From: Actinomadura sp. KC06 | GTDB lineage: Bacteria; Actinomycetota; Actinomycetes; Streptosporangiales; Streptosporangiaceae | DNA: 52,321 nt | NCBI RefSeq assembly: GCF_004348735.1 | Contig: NZ_SMKT01000050.1 | Coordinates: 1-52,321 of the forward strand | Direction of reading: 5' to 3' | Part shown: positions 45,564-52,321 of the stretch, one piece after another | Layout of the letters: each line of letters begins with the position of its first letter | Position numbering within the stretch: position 1 is the stretch's first letter | Program-made: the position numbers and the translations under genes | Notes under the pieces: model-generated | The model's database searches: none | Told to the model about the DNA's origin: nothing | What the model saw: the letters and a program-made list of their open reading frames with translations, nothing else

Positions 45564-46730
45564 ATGAAGGCGTTCCGTAGCCGCATGGTCGCCCGCGACG
45601 TGGACGAGCCGCACCGCGCGGCCACCCCGCTCGAACTGCTCTTCGACCTGACGTTCGTCGCGGCCGTCTCCCAGGTCGCCGGGCGGCTGGCGCACGCCAC
45701 CGAGGAAGGGCACGTGGGCGACGCCGTCCTGCCGTTCCTCATGGTGTTCTTCGCCATCTGGTGGGCCTGGATGAACTTCACCTGGTTCGCGTCCGCGTAC
45801 GACACCGACGACGTCCCGTACCGCGTCATGACGTTCCTGCAGATGGCGGGCGTGCTCGTCCTGGCGGCGGGGGTGCCGGACGCGTTCGACGGCGACTTCA
45901 CGACCGTCACCATCGGCTACCTCGTCATGCGCGTCGGCCTGGTCGGCCTGTGGACACGCGCCGCGATCGCGCATCCGGAGTCGCGCGCCACGACCGTCCG
46001 GTACGCGATCGGGGTGTCTTTCGTCCAGGTGTTCTGGCTGTCGCGGCTCGCGCTGCCGGGCGACGGACCGAGCTGGGTGTTCCCGCTGCTGGTGCTGCTC
46101 GAACTCTCCGTCCCGCAGATCGCCGAACGCGCGGGCGCGACGACCTGGCACCCGCACCACATCGCCGAACGGTACGGCCTGTTCACGATCATCCTGCTGG
46201 GGGAGAGCGTCCTCGCCTCGACCAACGCCGTCCAGGACGCCGTCGAGCACGGCCTCAGCAGCGAACTCGTCATCATCGCGCTCGCGGGCCTGGCCATCCT
46301 CTTCACCCTCTGGTGGATCTACTTCTCCGAGCCCGCCGGCGAGGGGCTGGCCGCGCGCCGCGAATGGTCCTTCATCTGGGGCTACGGCCACTACGTGATC
46401 TTCGCCGCGCTGGCCGCCGTGGGCGCCGGGCTGGAGGTCGCGGTCGTGTGGGCGGGCGACCACATCAAGGCGGACGAGAAGACCGTGATCGCGGCCGTCG
46501 CCGTCCCCATCGCCGTGGTGCTCGTCATGCTGTGGGCCCTCCACGCCCCGATGCGGCGCACGGCCGTCCGCCCCGAACTCATCGCCATCACCGCCGCCCT
46601 GGCCCTGCTCACCACCTTCGCCGCCCCCGCCATAGGCGTGGCCGCAAGCCTGATCGTCCTAGCCGCCCTCCTCGCCCTCCTCATAGCCGCCACGATCGTC
46701 ACCAGGTCGACGGGAAGAGCCGGTGCTTGA
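45564..46730 (+). CDS. Low temperature requirement protein A (LtrA) family membrane protein
   Basis: A 388-residue polytopic protein with about ten hydrophobic segments. The family signature is at the N-terminus: HRAATPLELLFDLTFVAAVSQ; further conserved parts are FFAIWWAWMNFTWFASAYDTDD, HIAERYGLFTIILLGESVLA and TLWWIYFSEP. The family is named after a Listeria cold-growth mutant; the biochemical role is unknown. The final 32 bp overlap the 3' end of a convergent hypothetical gene. Confidence 0.9.
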   Translation: MKAFRSRMVARDVDEPHRAATPLELLFDLTFVAAVSQVAGRLAHATEEGHVGDAVLPFLMVFFAIWWAWMNFTWFASAYDTDDVPYRVMTFLQMAGVLVLAAGVPDAFDGDFTTVTIGYLVMRVGLVGLWTRAAIAHPESRATTVRYAIGVSFVQVFWLSRLALPGDGPSWVFPLLVLLELSVPQIAERAGATTWHPHHIAERYGLFTIILLGESVLASTNAVQDAVEHGLSSELVIIALAGLAILFTLWWIYFSEPAGEGLAARREWSFIWGYGHYVIFAALAAVGAGLEVAVVWAGDHIKADEKTVIAAVAVPIAVVLVMLWALHAPMRRTAVRPELIAITAALALLTTFAAPAIGVAASLIVLAALLALLIAATIVTRSTGRAGA

Positions 46731-47073
46731 GCAGGCGGCCGACCTGCGCGGCGGCCGCTTCGGCGTCGCCGCAGAGGCACAGATAGCCGTGCCGCCCGAA
46801 CTGCGCCTCGTGGTAGCCCCACGTGCCGCCGGAGGTGGCGAGGACGCTGACCACCATGCCGACGTCCTTGGTCGCGCGCGCGTGAATCCACAGCAGCGGC
46901 ACGGGGACGGCGAACTCCTCGCGCCGGTAGAACTTCATGAACCGCCAGCCCTCCGGCGCGAGTTCGGCGGCGAGATCGTCCAGGTAACGCACCGCCGTCT
47001 CGCGTCCCCAACGCGTCCGCAGGCGCAGGAGCCGCCGCTCGGCCCGGACGGCTAGATCCCGCACTTCGCCCAC
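46699..47073 (-). CDS. Hypothetical protein coupled to an HATPase
   Basis: A 124-residue, probably soluble protein: an N-terminal helical part (VRAERRLLRLRTRWGRETAV, LDDLAAELAPEGWRFMKFYR) and a C-terminal part (VPLLWIHARATKDVGMVVSV, GTWGYHEAQFGRHGYLCLCG, QVGRLLKHRLFPSTW). I do not recognise the family. Proteins of this kind follow anti-sigma-like HATPases in other actinomycete WhiJ-type loci. The GTG at 47073 lies inside the end of the upstream ATPase gene (22-bp overlap), with GGAGGGAAGG before it; the GTG at 47064 is an alternative. Confidence 0.7.
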   Translation of the reverse strand: MGEVRDLAVRAERRLLRLRTRWGRETAVRYLDDLAAELAPEGWRFMKFYRREEFAVPVPLLWIHARATKDVGMVVSVLATSGGTWGYHEAQFGRHGYLCLCGDAEAAAAQVGRLLKHRLFPSTW

Positions 47074-47465
47074 GCGACCTTCCCTCCTTCCGGCAGCGAC
47101 CGGGTCCCCCAGCTGTGCGCGAGCCCGGCCACCATCAGCAGCCCGCGCCCGCCGATGGCGGTGTGGTTCTCCGCCCGGATGACGGGCCGCCCGTCGCCGT
47201 CGTCCCGGACCTCGATCACCGGCAGGCCGTCGCGCTCGTCCTGGACCACCCGGAGGACGATCGGCCCGTCCCCGTGCACCAGCGCGTTCGTGACGAGCTC
47301 GGAGACGATGAGCCGCCCGTCGAAGTCGTCCGCGATGCCCCACCCGGCGAACCGCCCCGCGAGAAACCGCCGCGCCTCGGCCACCGCCTCATTCGTACGT
47401 TCGAGGACGCACTCACTCCCATCTCGCTCCTGAACCACCTCTTTTGTGAATTCATACATCGTCAC
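47052..47465 (-). CDS. Anti-sigma-factor-type ATP-binding protein (HATPase_c domain)
   Basis: A 137-residue GHKL-fold protein similar to SpoIIAB/RsbW-type kinases. The N-box is SELVTNALVHGDGP, the G1 box VRDDGDGRP and the G2 box GGRGLLMVAGLAHSWG. Such single-domain HATPases are abundant in actinomycetes, often next to DUF397 and XRE-DUF5753 genes. It may phosphorylate an anti-anti-sigma factor or control the facing regulator. The GTG at 47465 has GGAAGG 7 nt upstream. It is divergent from the XRE gene with about 245 bp between. Confidence 0.87.
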   Translation of the reverse strand: MTMYEFTKEVVQERDGSECVLERTNEAVAEARRFLAGRFAGWGIADDFDGRLIVSELVTNALVHGDGPIVLRVVQDERDGLPVIEVRDDGDGRPVIRAENHTAIGGRGLLMVAGLAHSWGTRSLPEGGKVAWAKCGI

Positions 47466-47676
47466 ACGCCATCCTTCCTGTCCGATTTGCGGTGGAGATG
47501 GCGAAAAGACATTCCGCTTTGACCGATTCGGGGGGAACTGTCAAAACGATCGCCTCGAACATCGCGACCTCCATTTCCGTCATCCCCTGGCCGAGCATCG
47601 CGCAAAGTGTCATGCTTATGAATGTGTACGCCATGTCATGAAGCAACCTCGGAGCATGGCCCGGCACCCACTGGTC

Positions 47677-47691
47677 GTCATGGGTCATGAC
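47677..47691. promoter_or_regulatory. Inverted repeat upstream of the XRE regulator gene
   Basis: GTCATGGGTCATGAC is a perfect inverted repeat (arms GTCATG/CATGAC, spacer GGT), 20 bp before the XRE start codon; nearby half sites GGTCGTCATG and GGTCATCG flank it. A likely operator for the XRE protein itself. The remaining 47466-47676 is relatively AT-rich and holds no supported gene. Confidence 0.5.
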
Positions 47692-47710
47692 TGGTCATCG
47701 GGAGGACGAA

Positions 47711-48526
47711 ATGCCGCAGCCCCCAAAGCGCCTCACTCCGTCGAACAGCGCCCTCGACCTGTTCGGATCAGAAGTCCGCAGATACCGCGTGCTCGCGAAT
47801 TACAGCATCAAGCAGCTCGCAGCTAAGATCCCCTATAGCCCATCGTTCATCGGCGCGGTCGAACGCGCGGAATCGCACTGCGAGCGTTCCTTCGCCGAAC
47901 ACTGCGACACCGTCCTCGACACCAAGCAGGCCCTGTCCCACCTCCACGACGGCCTCTTCGGCAACAAGAAGGACGGCTTCCCCGAGTGGTTCCGCAAATG
48001 GCCCACCATCGAGGAGGAGTCCGGAACCCTCAAGGTCTACGAGCCCATCGTCATCCACGGCCTGCTCCAGACCGAGGACTACGCAAGCACACTCCTGTTC
48101 GGCGACCGTGAGGCCATCGAGGCCCGGTTGGCCAGGCAAACCATCCTGGCCCGGACAAACCCCGTACCGCCGCGCCTCGTCTACGTGCTGCCCGAAACTG
48201 TTCTCTGGAACAACGTTGGCGGTCCGGAAGTGATGCGCGCTCAGCTCAAACGCTTGGTGGATGCGGTCGGACCCCGCCTGAGCGTTCAGGTCGTTCCTAA
48301 TGGCGCCGTCCACCCCGCCAATCAGGGAGCGTTCGCTCTCGCCACCCTTACCGGGGGCGAGGAGATCGCTTACGTCCCGACTGCTGCACGTGGCATCATG
48401 ATGGAGGCCCGGGAAGACATCTCGACCATCAAGGACAAGTTCGACACGATCCGGACGCAGGCGCTCCCCAACAATCTGAGCATCGATCTGATTAATCGCA
48501 CGATCGACGAGAGGTGGAAGACATGA
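47711..48526 (+). CDS. XRE-family regulator with DUF5753 (WhiJ/Scr1-type)
   Basis: A 271-residue protein: N-terminal Cro/C1-type HTH (about 15-75; LFGSEVRRYRVLANYSIKQL, then AAKIPYSPSFIGAVERAE) and a C-terminal DUF5753 domain (about 90-265) with the hallmark segments EEESGTLKVYEPIVIHGLLQ, TEDYASTLL, RLARQTIL and VPNGAVHPANQGAFALATL. The family includes WhiJ-like developmental regulators, and some members are now classed as 'TA-system antitoxin-like' proteins (Scr1). The ATG at 47711 is preceded by GGGAGGA. Its stop overlaps the first DUF397 gene, the expected partner. Confidence 0.92.
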   Translation: MPQPPKRLTPSNSALDLFGSEVRRYRVLANYSIKQLAAKIPYSPSFIGAVERAESHCERSFAEHCDTVLDTKQALSHLHDGLFGNKKDGFPEWFRKWPTIEEESGTLKVYEPIVIHGLLQTEDYASTLLFGDREAIEARLARQTILARTNPVPPRLVYVLPETVLWNNVGGPEVMRAQLKRLVDAVGPRLSVQVVPNGAVHPANQGAFALATLTGGEEIAYVPTAARGIMMEAREDISTIKDKFDTIRTQALPNNLSIDLINRTIDERWKT

Positions 48527-48702
48527 TGCGGGAGATTAATTGGCGCAAGTCAAGCTACAGCAGCAGCGACGGTGACATGTGTGTCGAGTTGGCTGGCGTG
48601 GCCAACAAGGTGGCTGTCCGAGACTCGAAGGACCCCCACGGACCAGTCCTTGTCGTGTCCCGCGAAGCGCTGCGTGTCGCCATCCGAGCTGTGGACGAGT
48701 GA
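48523..48702 (+). CDS. DUF397 domain protein, copy 1
   Basis: A 59-residue single-domain DUF397 protein: INWRKSSYSSSDGDMCVELA, then KVAVRDSKDPHGPVLVVSRE and ALRVAIRAV. The start is within ATGATG overlapping the XRE stop (48523 or 48526). DUF397 proteins act with XRE-DUF5753 regulators in the WhiJ/AbaA type of locus, probably as inhibitors or partners. Confidence 0.9.
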   Translation: MMREINWRKSSYSSSDGDMCVELAGVANKVAVRDSKDPHGPVLVVSREALRVAIRAVDE

Positions 48703-48704
48703 AG

Positions 48705-48890
48705 ATGCCCATGCATGCGCTGACCTGGCGCAAGTCGAGCCGCAGCAGCAGCGCCGGTGACCAGTGTGTTGAGCTCGCCAGGCTTGAAGCCTCGATCGCA
48801 ATTCGGGACTCGAAGGATCCCCACTGGCCGATTTTCGTTGTGTCCCGGAGGGTGCTGCGTGAGGCGATGAGGTCGGTGGACGAGCGATGA
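48705..48890 (+). CDS. DUF397 domain protein, copy 2
   Basis: A 61-residue protein: LTWRKSSRSSSAGDQCVELA, then ASIAIRDSKDPHWPIFVVSR and RVLREAMRSVDER. It starts 2 bp after copy 1 ends. Aromatic HWPIF replaces the HGPVL/DGPVL of the other copies, so the partner surface may differ. Confidence 0.9.
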   Translation: MPMHALTWRKSSRSSSAGDQCVELARLEASIAIRDSKDPHWPIFVVSRRVLREAMRSVDER

Positions 48891-49066
48891 AGGACGTGAC
48901 CTGGCGTAAGTCGAGCCGCAGCGGCAGCTCCGGCGGTCAGTGCGTCGAGGTGGCCAGCATGGGCAGCAAGGTGGCCGTTCGGGACTCGAAGGACCCGGAC
49001 GGCCCCGTCCTTGTCGTCGCGCGTCCGGTCCTGTGTGCGACCCTTCGCGACCTGATCCGTCGTTAG
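48887..49066 (+). CDS. DUF397 domain protein, copy 3
   Basis: A 59-residue protein: VTWRKSSRSGSSGGQCVEVA, then KVAVRDSKDPDGPVLVVARP and a Cys-containing end (VLCATLRDLIRR). Its ATG overlaps the stop of copy 2 (ATGA). The three copies are clearly paralogous at the DNA level too, so they arose by tandem duplication. Confidence 0.9.
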   Translation: MKDVTWRKSSRSGSSGGQCVEVASMGSKVAVRDSKDPDGPVLVVARPVLCATLRDLIRR

Positions 49067-49095
49067 TTCGGACGGAGACCCCTTGAAGGGCGGGT

Positions 49096-49962
49096 TCACC
49101 AGCTGTCTTGGAAGAAGGCCAGGAGGGCCGGTGAGGGGTCGGCTGCGGTAGTGGTGTTCGCTACGGCGACGACGATTCCGGTCAGGGCGAGCAGGGCTGA
49201 GAGGACGCCGAACGATCCCAGGACTCGCCTGGCTCGCCTGCTCGACCGCTCCGTCCGCGCGAACCGCCTCCACAACGTCGCGCTTAGGGCGATGAGGGCG
49301 GCAGCGACGATCGCGGCTATCACGGCCATGGCGACGTGGTAGCGGGCGAAGTCGTCGATCATCAATTGCAGGGCGGGTGTGGTGTGACCGTCCGCGCCTG
49401 GGGAGTCGGCCAGTTGCCGCCGGATCTGATCGAGCGTGCCGGTGAGTTGGGCGTCGCTCGCATCCGCCGTCAACATCGGCAGTAGTGAGGCGTAGGGAGC
49501 GACCATGCCCTGGAGGTTGGCCATCACCGCCACCAGTGAGAACAGTGCGAGCATCGTGAGGACGACGCCGGTCGAGGCCAGCGCGACGCTCCTTCCCGTT
49601 CCCCGGCCCTCGGCCTTTACGAATGCCTTCCAGACACGAACGCCGAGCGCGACGAGCACGACCAGCAAGAGCGCGGCGATCGCCGCTTTGGCCAGGTGAT
49701 AGCGGAACCAGTAGTCGACAACCCCTTCCAGGCCCGGGGACAGCTCCCGGTCGCCGGAACTCCAGTATCCGGTGAACGACGTCCGGAGAGCTTCGGCGAG
49801 GTCGCGCTCACCGGCGAAGCCGCTGCCCGGCCCGATGCCCGCCATGAAACGAGGGGCGACGACGAAGGCGGCGGCCAGCGCCACCGCGAGCGCGGTGAGT
49901 ACCGCAAGGGCGCGACCGGGAACTCCCGCGGGGCGGCGCATCGGGGCTGCATGAACTGACAT
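49096..49962 (-). CDS. Hypothetical membrane protein
   Basis: A 288-residue protein with an N-terminal hydrophobic segment (ALAVLTALAVALAAAFVV) and four further predicted helices (AIAALLLVVLVALGVRVW; VALASTGVVLTMLALFSLVA; MAVIAAIVAAALIALSA; LGSFGVLSALLALTGIVVAV). Two halves share the pattern FRYHLAKAAIAALLL / FARYHVAMAVIAAIV, suggesting an internal duplication. The ATG at 49962 follows GAAGGAA. No known family or motif is recognised. It is convergent to the DUF397 genes and lies 106 bp beyond the end of the MFS gene on the same strand. Confidence 0.72.
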   Translation of the reverse strand: MSVHAAPMRRPAGVPGRALAVLTALAVALAAAFVVAPRFMAGIGPGSGFAGERDLAEALRTSFTGYWSSGDRELSPGLEGVVDYWFRYHLAKAAIAALLLVVLVALGVRVWKAFVKAEGRGTGRSVALASTGVVLTMLALFSLVAVMANLQGMVAPYASLLPMLTADASDAQLTGTLDQIRRQLADSPGADGHTTPALQLMIDDFARYHVAMAVIAAIVAAALIALSATLWRRFARTERSSRRARRVLGSFGVLSALLALTGIVVAVANTTTAADPSPALLAFFQDSW

Positions 49963-50067
49963 GAGGTTCCTTCAGCGATAGCGGGTGGGACCTCCATGAG
50001 CATTTCGCTCCGACGACCGGCCTACATCGGTCCCCAGCGTGATCCGGCATCAGTGCCTGGTGTGACT

Positions 50068-51561
50068 TCAGGAACCGGTCGTCTCGTAGTTGGGGAGTGG
50101 GGCCGGGGTGGTCGGGGTCGTTGGGCGCATGGTCAGGACGAGGATGGCCAGTCCGGCGAAGATGACCGCGGAGACGGTGCCCGTGACGTGCAGGCTGACG
50201 GTGAACGCGTCCCGTGCGGTGTGCAGCAGCTCCGCGCCTTCGGCGGCGGGCAGGTTCTCAGCGGTGGCGGCGGCTCCGGCCAGGGAGTCGGATGTGTCGT
50301 TCATCCGCTCGCGGTAGACCACGGCGGCCACCGTGCCGAGCAGGGCGAGGCCGAGCGATCCGCCGATGTAGTTGCCGGTCTCCGACATCGACGCGGCCGA
50401 CCCGGTGCGCTCCGGCGGGGCGGACCCGATGATCAGGCCGGTACCCAGCGCGAACAGTGGGCCGGTGCCCAGCGCCAGGACGGTGATGCCGGTGATTGCG
50501 AGGGGGAGGGCGCGGCCGTCGGCTACCGCGACCAGCAGGAGGCTGCCGATCGCTGATGCCGCCAGCCCGGCGGCGATTGCCGTTGTCGGCTTCATCCGGC
50601 GGGCGAGCAGGGGGGCGGTCAGGGTGCCCGCCGCTACTCCCAGGCCCATGGGGGCGAACAGGATCGCTGATGCGAACGGCGAGTAGCCCAGAACGCCCTG
50701 GAGGTACTGCGTCACCAGCAGGCCCGTACCGGCCATCGCGATGCCCGCGAAGACCAGCGCGACGAGCACGGCCGTGAAGGGGCGGTTGCGGAGGAGCCGT
50801 AGGTCCAGGAGTGGAGTGTCCAGGCGTAGTTGGCGCCGGACGAACAGCCAGCCGATGGCCGTCCCGGCGACGAGGGCCACGGCGGGCAGGGCGCGGATGT
50901 TCTCTACGGTCAGCTGCTTGATGCCGTACACGATCAGGAGGACTGACGCGAGCGATAGGCCGACGCTGGCGGGGTCTAGCCGTCCTGCCTGGTCGCTGCG
51001 GGACTCCGGCAGCAGGACGGGCCCGGCCAGTACGAGAAGCGTCATTGCGGGGACGGCGGCGAGGAACACCGATCCCCACCAGAAGTGCTGGAGCAGCAAC
51101 CCGGCGAGGACGGGGCCGAGCGCGCCGCCGGTGAACTGGCAGGTGGCCCATACCGCGATCGCCTTCCCGCGCTGGTGCTCGTCCCGGAACATGGTGGTCA
51201 GCAAGGCGAGGGTGGACGGCGCCAGAGTCGCTCCGGCCACGCCTAGCAGCGCCCGGACGACGATCAACATCAGCGGGCCCGTCGCGAACGCGGCCACGAC
51301 CGACAGCGCCGCGAACGCCGCCGCGCCCGTGAGCAGCAGGCGGCGGCGGCCGATCCGGTCGCCGAGCGTGCCCATCGTGATGACCATCCCGGCCACCAGG
51401 AACCCGTAGCCGTCGCTGATCCACAGCTGCTGGACGCTCGTCGCGCCAAGGTCGGCGGCCAGCTGCGGCAGGGCGAGGAGCAGGGCCGTCAGGTCCATGG
51501 CGACGAGGAAGGTCGGGAGCATGAGCAGGGCCGCTCCCAGCCACGTGCGGTTGATTCGCAT
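50068..51561 (-). CDS. MFS transporter of the DHA2 (14-TM) drug:proton antiporter family
   Basis: The 497-residue polytopic protein has about 14 hydrophobic segments. Conserved parts: FLVAMDLTALLLALPQLAADL in the first helix, motif A GTLGDRIGRRRLLL, motif B-like VVRALLGVAGATLAPSTLAL and GGALGPVLAGLLL (motif C type). The family exports drugs, quaternary amines or metabolites with protons. The ATG at 51561 is preceded by GAGAGAA. A perfect 12-bp palindrome lies 24 bp upstream, and no regulator gene is adjacent. Confidence 0.9.
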   Translation of the reverse strand: MRINRTWLGAALLMLPTFLVAMDLTALLLALPQLAADLGATSVQQLWISDGYGFLVAGMVITMGTLGDRIGRRRLLLTGAAAFAALSVVAAFATGPLMLIVVRALLGVAGATLAPSTLALLTTMFRDEHQRGKAIAVWATCQFTGGALGPVLAGLLLQHFWWGSVFLAAVPAMTLLVLAGPVLLPESRSDQAGRLDPASVGLSLASVLLIVYGIKQLTVENIRALPAVALVAGTAIGWLFVRRQLRLDTPLLDLRLLRNRPFTAVLVALVFAGIAMAGTGLLVTQYLQGVLGYSPFASAILFAPMGLGVAAGTLTAPLLARRMKPTTAIAAGLAASAIGSLLLVAVADGRALPLAITGITVLALGTGPLFALGTGLIIGSAPPERTGSAASMSETGNYIGGSLGLALLGTVAAVVYRERMNDTSDSLAGAAATAENLPAAEGAELLHTARDAFTVSLHVTGTVSAVIFAGLAILVLTMRPTTPTTPAPLPNYETTGS

Positions 51562-51584
51562 ATCCGAAGTTCTCTCTGTTCTGT

Positions 51585-51596
51585 CGAGACGTCTCG
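51585..51596. promoter_or_regulatory. Palindrome in the MFS gene leader
   Basis: CGAGACGTCTCG is a perfect 12-bp palindrome 23 bp upstream of the MFS start codon, of the form bound by many TetR-type repressors. Confidence 0.45.
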
Positions 51597-51656
51597 CTGG
51601 TCGGTCGGAGCGGACGGGCGCTTCTCGACATGCGGGGCGGAGAAATCTTCGGGGGT

Positions 51657-51699
51657 TTGACAGGGCCCACTACGACGGGTAGTACTACCTGCCGTAGTG
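51657..51699 (+). promoter_or_regulatory. Promoter of the DUF3817 gene embedded in a 32-bp palindrome
   Basis: TTGACA (51657-51662), 17-bp spacer, TAGTAC (51680-51685) gives a near-consensus promoter. A 32-bp palindrome (51668-51699; 14 of 16 positions pair, centre GGTAGTACTACC) covers the -10 region and the expected start site, so a bound dimer would block transcription. The regulator is not in the window. Confidence 0.65.
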
Positions 51700-51724
51700 A
51701 CGTGCGGGCGACGCGGAGGACACC

Positions 51725-52066
51725 ATGCCGGCGAAGAGCAGCAGTTTGAGCGACCTCGGTGAGCGCAACTCGGTCTTCTGGTTCCGGGTGGTCACGCTCG
51801 CTGAGGGATGGTCGTTCGTCGTCCTTCTGATCTTCGGGTCGCTGCTGAGCCGCGTCTCCGACATCGACCTGGTGCAGCCGCTCGGCATGCTGCACGGTGC
51901 GCTGGTCATCGCGTGGGCGGTGGTGTTCATCGCGGCGCGTCGCAGGCTCGCGTGGGGCGTCAAGCCCTCGCTGCTGGCGGTGCTCGCCTGCCTGCTGCCG
52001 CTGACCCCGTTCATCTTCCACAGGAGCAAGCGCGCGGAACTGCTGCGCGCCGAAGCCCAGGCGTAG
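51725..52066 (+). CDS. DUF3817 domain integral membrane protein
   Basis: A 113-residue protein with three hydrophobic helices. The DUF3817 pattern is visible: FRVVTLAEGWSFVVLLIFG (Arg and Glu in the first helix), QPLGMLHGALVIAWAVVFI (Gly-Met-x-His-Gly) and SLLAVLACLLPLTPFIF. Its function is unknown; similar proteins sit beside transporters. The ATG follows GGAGG at 5 bp. It is divergent from the MFS gene across the two palindromes. Confidence 0.88.
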   Translation: MPAKSSSLSDLGERNSVFWFRVVTLAEGWSFVVLLIFGSLLSRVSDIDLVQPLGMLHGALVIAWAVVFIAARRRLAWGVKPSLLAVLACLLPLTPFIFHRSKRAELLRAEAQA

Positions 52067-52321
52067 GGCGAGCACGCCGCGGCGGGGTCAGGCCATGGCC
52101 AGTGCGGCTGCCGGTCGCTCCGGCGTGCTGCTGACCAGTCTCGTCCTGTGGCTTCGCCACCGTCCATCGTCGGACGTGGTCTTGTGGCGCTAACGGTGTG
52201 CGGGGTGGCGGCCCGTGTGGTCTTCCGGCTGTGCCGTCCTGCGGTCTTGGGTGTGGGCGGTGTTGGTGTTGTCGGTCAGGTGGGGTGGTGGCGTCGGCCG
52301 GTGTTGTGCGGGGGTGGGTGG
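52067..52321. other. Window end, G/T-rich low-complexity sequence
   Basis: No gene is supported. From about 52190 the plus strand is a GTG/GGT-rich tract similar in composition to the stretch before nadB (2930-3050). It continues beyond the window. Confidence 0.5.

Noticed and set aside
47452..47688. 78-residue minus-strand frame between the HATPase and XRE genes
   Set aside because: It covers the divergent promoter region and the XRE operator candidate, and has no recognisable domain or ribosome-binding site.

Overview
The window is high-GC (C/G-ended codons, many GTG starts) and comes from an actinomycete. Gene content and order fit a Thermomonosporaceae member (Actinomadura-like); this is inference, since no 16S is present. 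The backbone panC-panD-nadB-nadC-coaX-lysS ... lsr2-clpC ... mutY ... disA-radA follows the order known from Mycobacterium tuberculosis (Rv3602c to Rv3585). The block between lysS and lsr2 is enlarged by a LacI regulator, a small HTH protein, an NlpC/P60 hydrolase, an N-acetylglutamate synthase and two RDD membrane proteins.

Layout. 1-6.9 kb: cofactor biosynthesis (pantothenate: panC, panD, coaX; NAD: nadB, nadC). 7-8.6 kb: lysS. 8.9-15.3 kb: regulators, a secreted NlpC/P60 hydrolase behind a c-di-AMP (ydaO-type) riboswitch, argA-type NAGS, two RDD proteins. 16.4-20.4 kb: lsr2 and clpC, with two ClgR-like boxes before clpC. 21.4-27.7 kb: VOC protein, wHTH/nucleotidyltransferase-like protein, adenosine-deaminase-like protein, beta-lactamase-fold lipoprotein, mutY, small exported protein. 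28.5-31.2 kb: radA-disA operon (disA makes c-di-AMP). 31.3-38 kb: hydrolase, methyltransferase, TIM-barrel isomerase, TetR plus ABC exporter, LCP cell-wall ligase. 38-46.7 kb: proline dehydrogenase, proC, AcuC-type deacetylase, phosphatase, excisionase-like HTH, 32-residue ribosomal bTHX-like protein, epimerase, acyltransferase, LtrA-type membrane protein. 46.7-49.1 kb: WhiJ-type cassette (HATPase plus small protein facing an XRE/DUF5753 regulator and three tandem DUF397 genes). 49.1-52.1 kb: membrane protein, DHA2-type MFS exporter and divergent DUF3817 gene around two palindromes.

Two features recur. First, about ten degenerate or exact tandem-repeat tracts occur in 52 kb. Those in coding sequence (tail of the gene before panC, nadB, second RDD gene) have periods I measured as 72, 84 and 48 bp, all multiples of three. 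Those between genes have periods such as 10, 13, 19, 44 and about 100-110 bp. NadB and the second RDD protein carry low-complexity insertions inside otherwise conserved domains. Second, many start codons lie 6-8 nt behind a TANNNT -10 hexamer with no Shine-Dalgarno sequence, which suggests widespread leaderless transcription.

Functional links inferred: DisA can supply the c-di-AMP read by the riboswitch over the NlpC/P60 gene; RadA and DisA (and MutY nearby) tie this to DNA repair; Lsr2 and ClpC are the global chromatin and proteolysis components. No intact tRNA, rRNA, CRISPR array, insertion sequence or prophage was recognised; one 39-bp stretch looks like a decayed 3' half of a tRNA-Lys gene.
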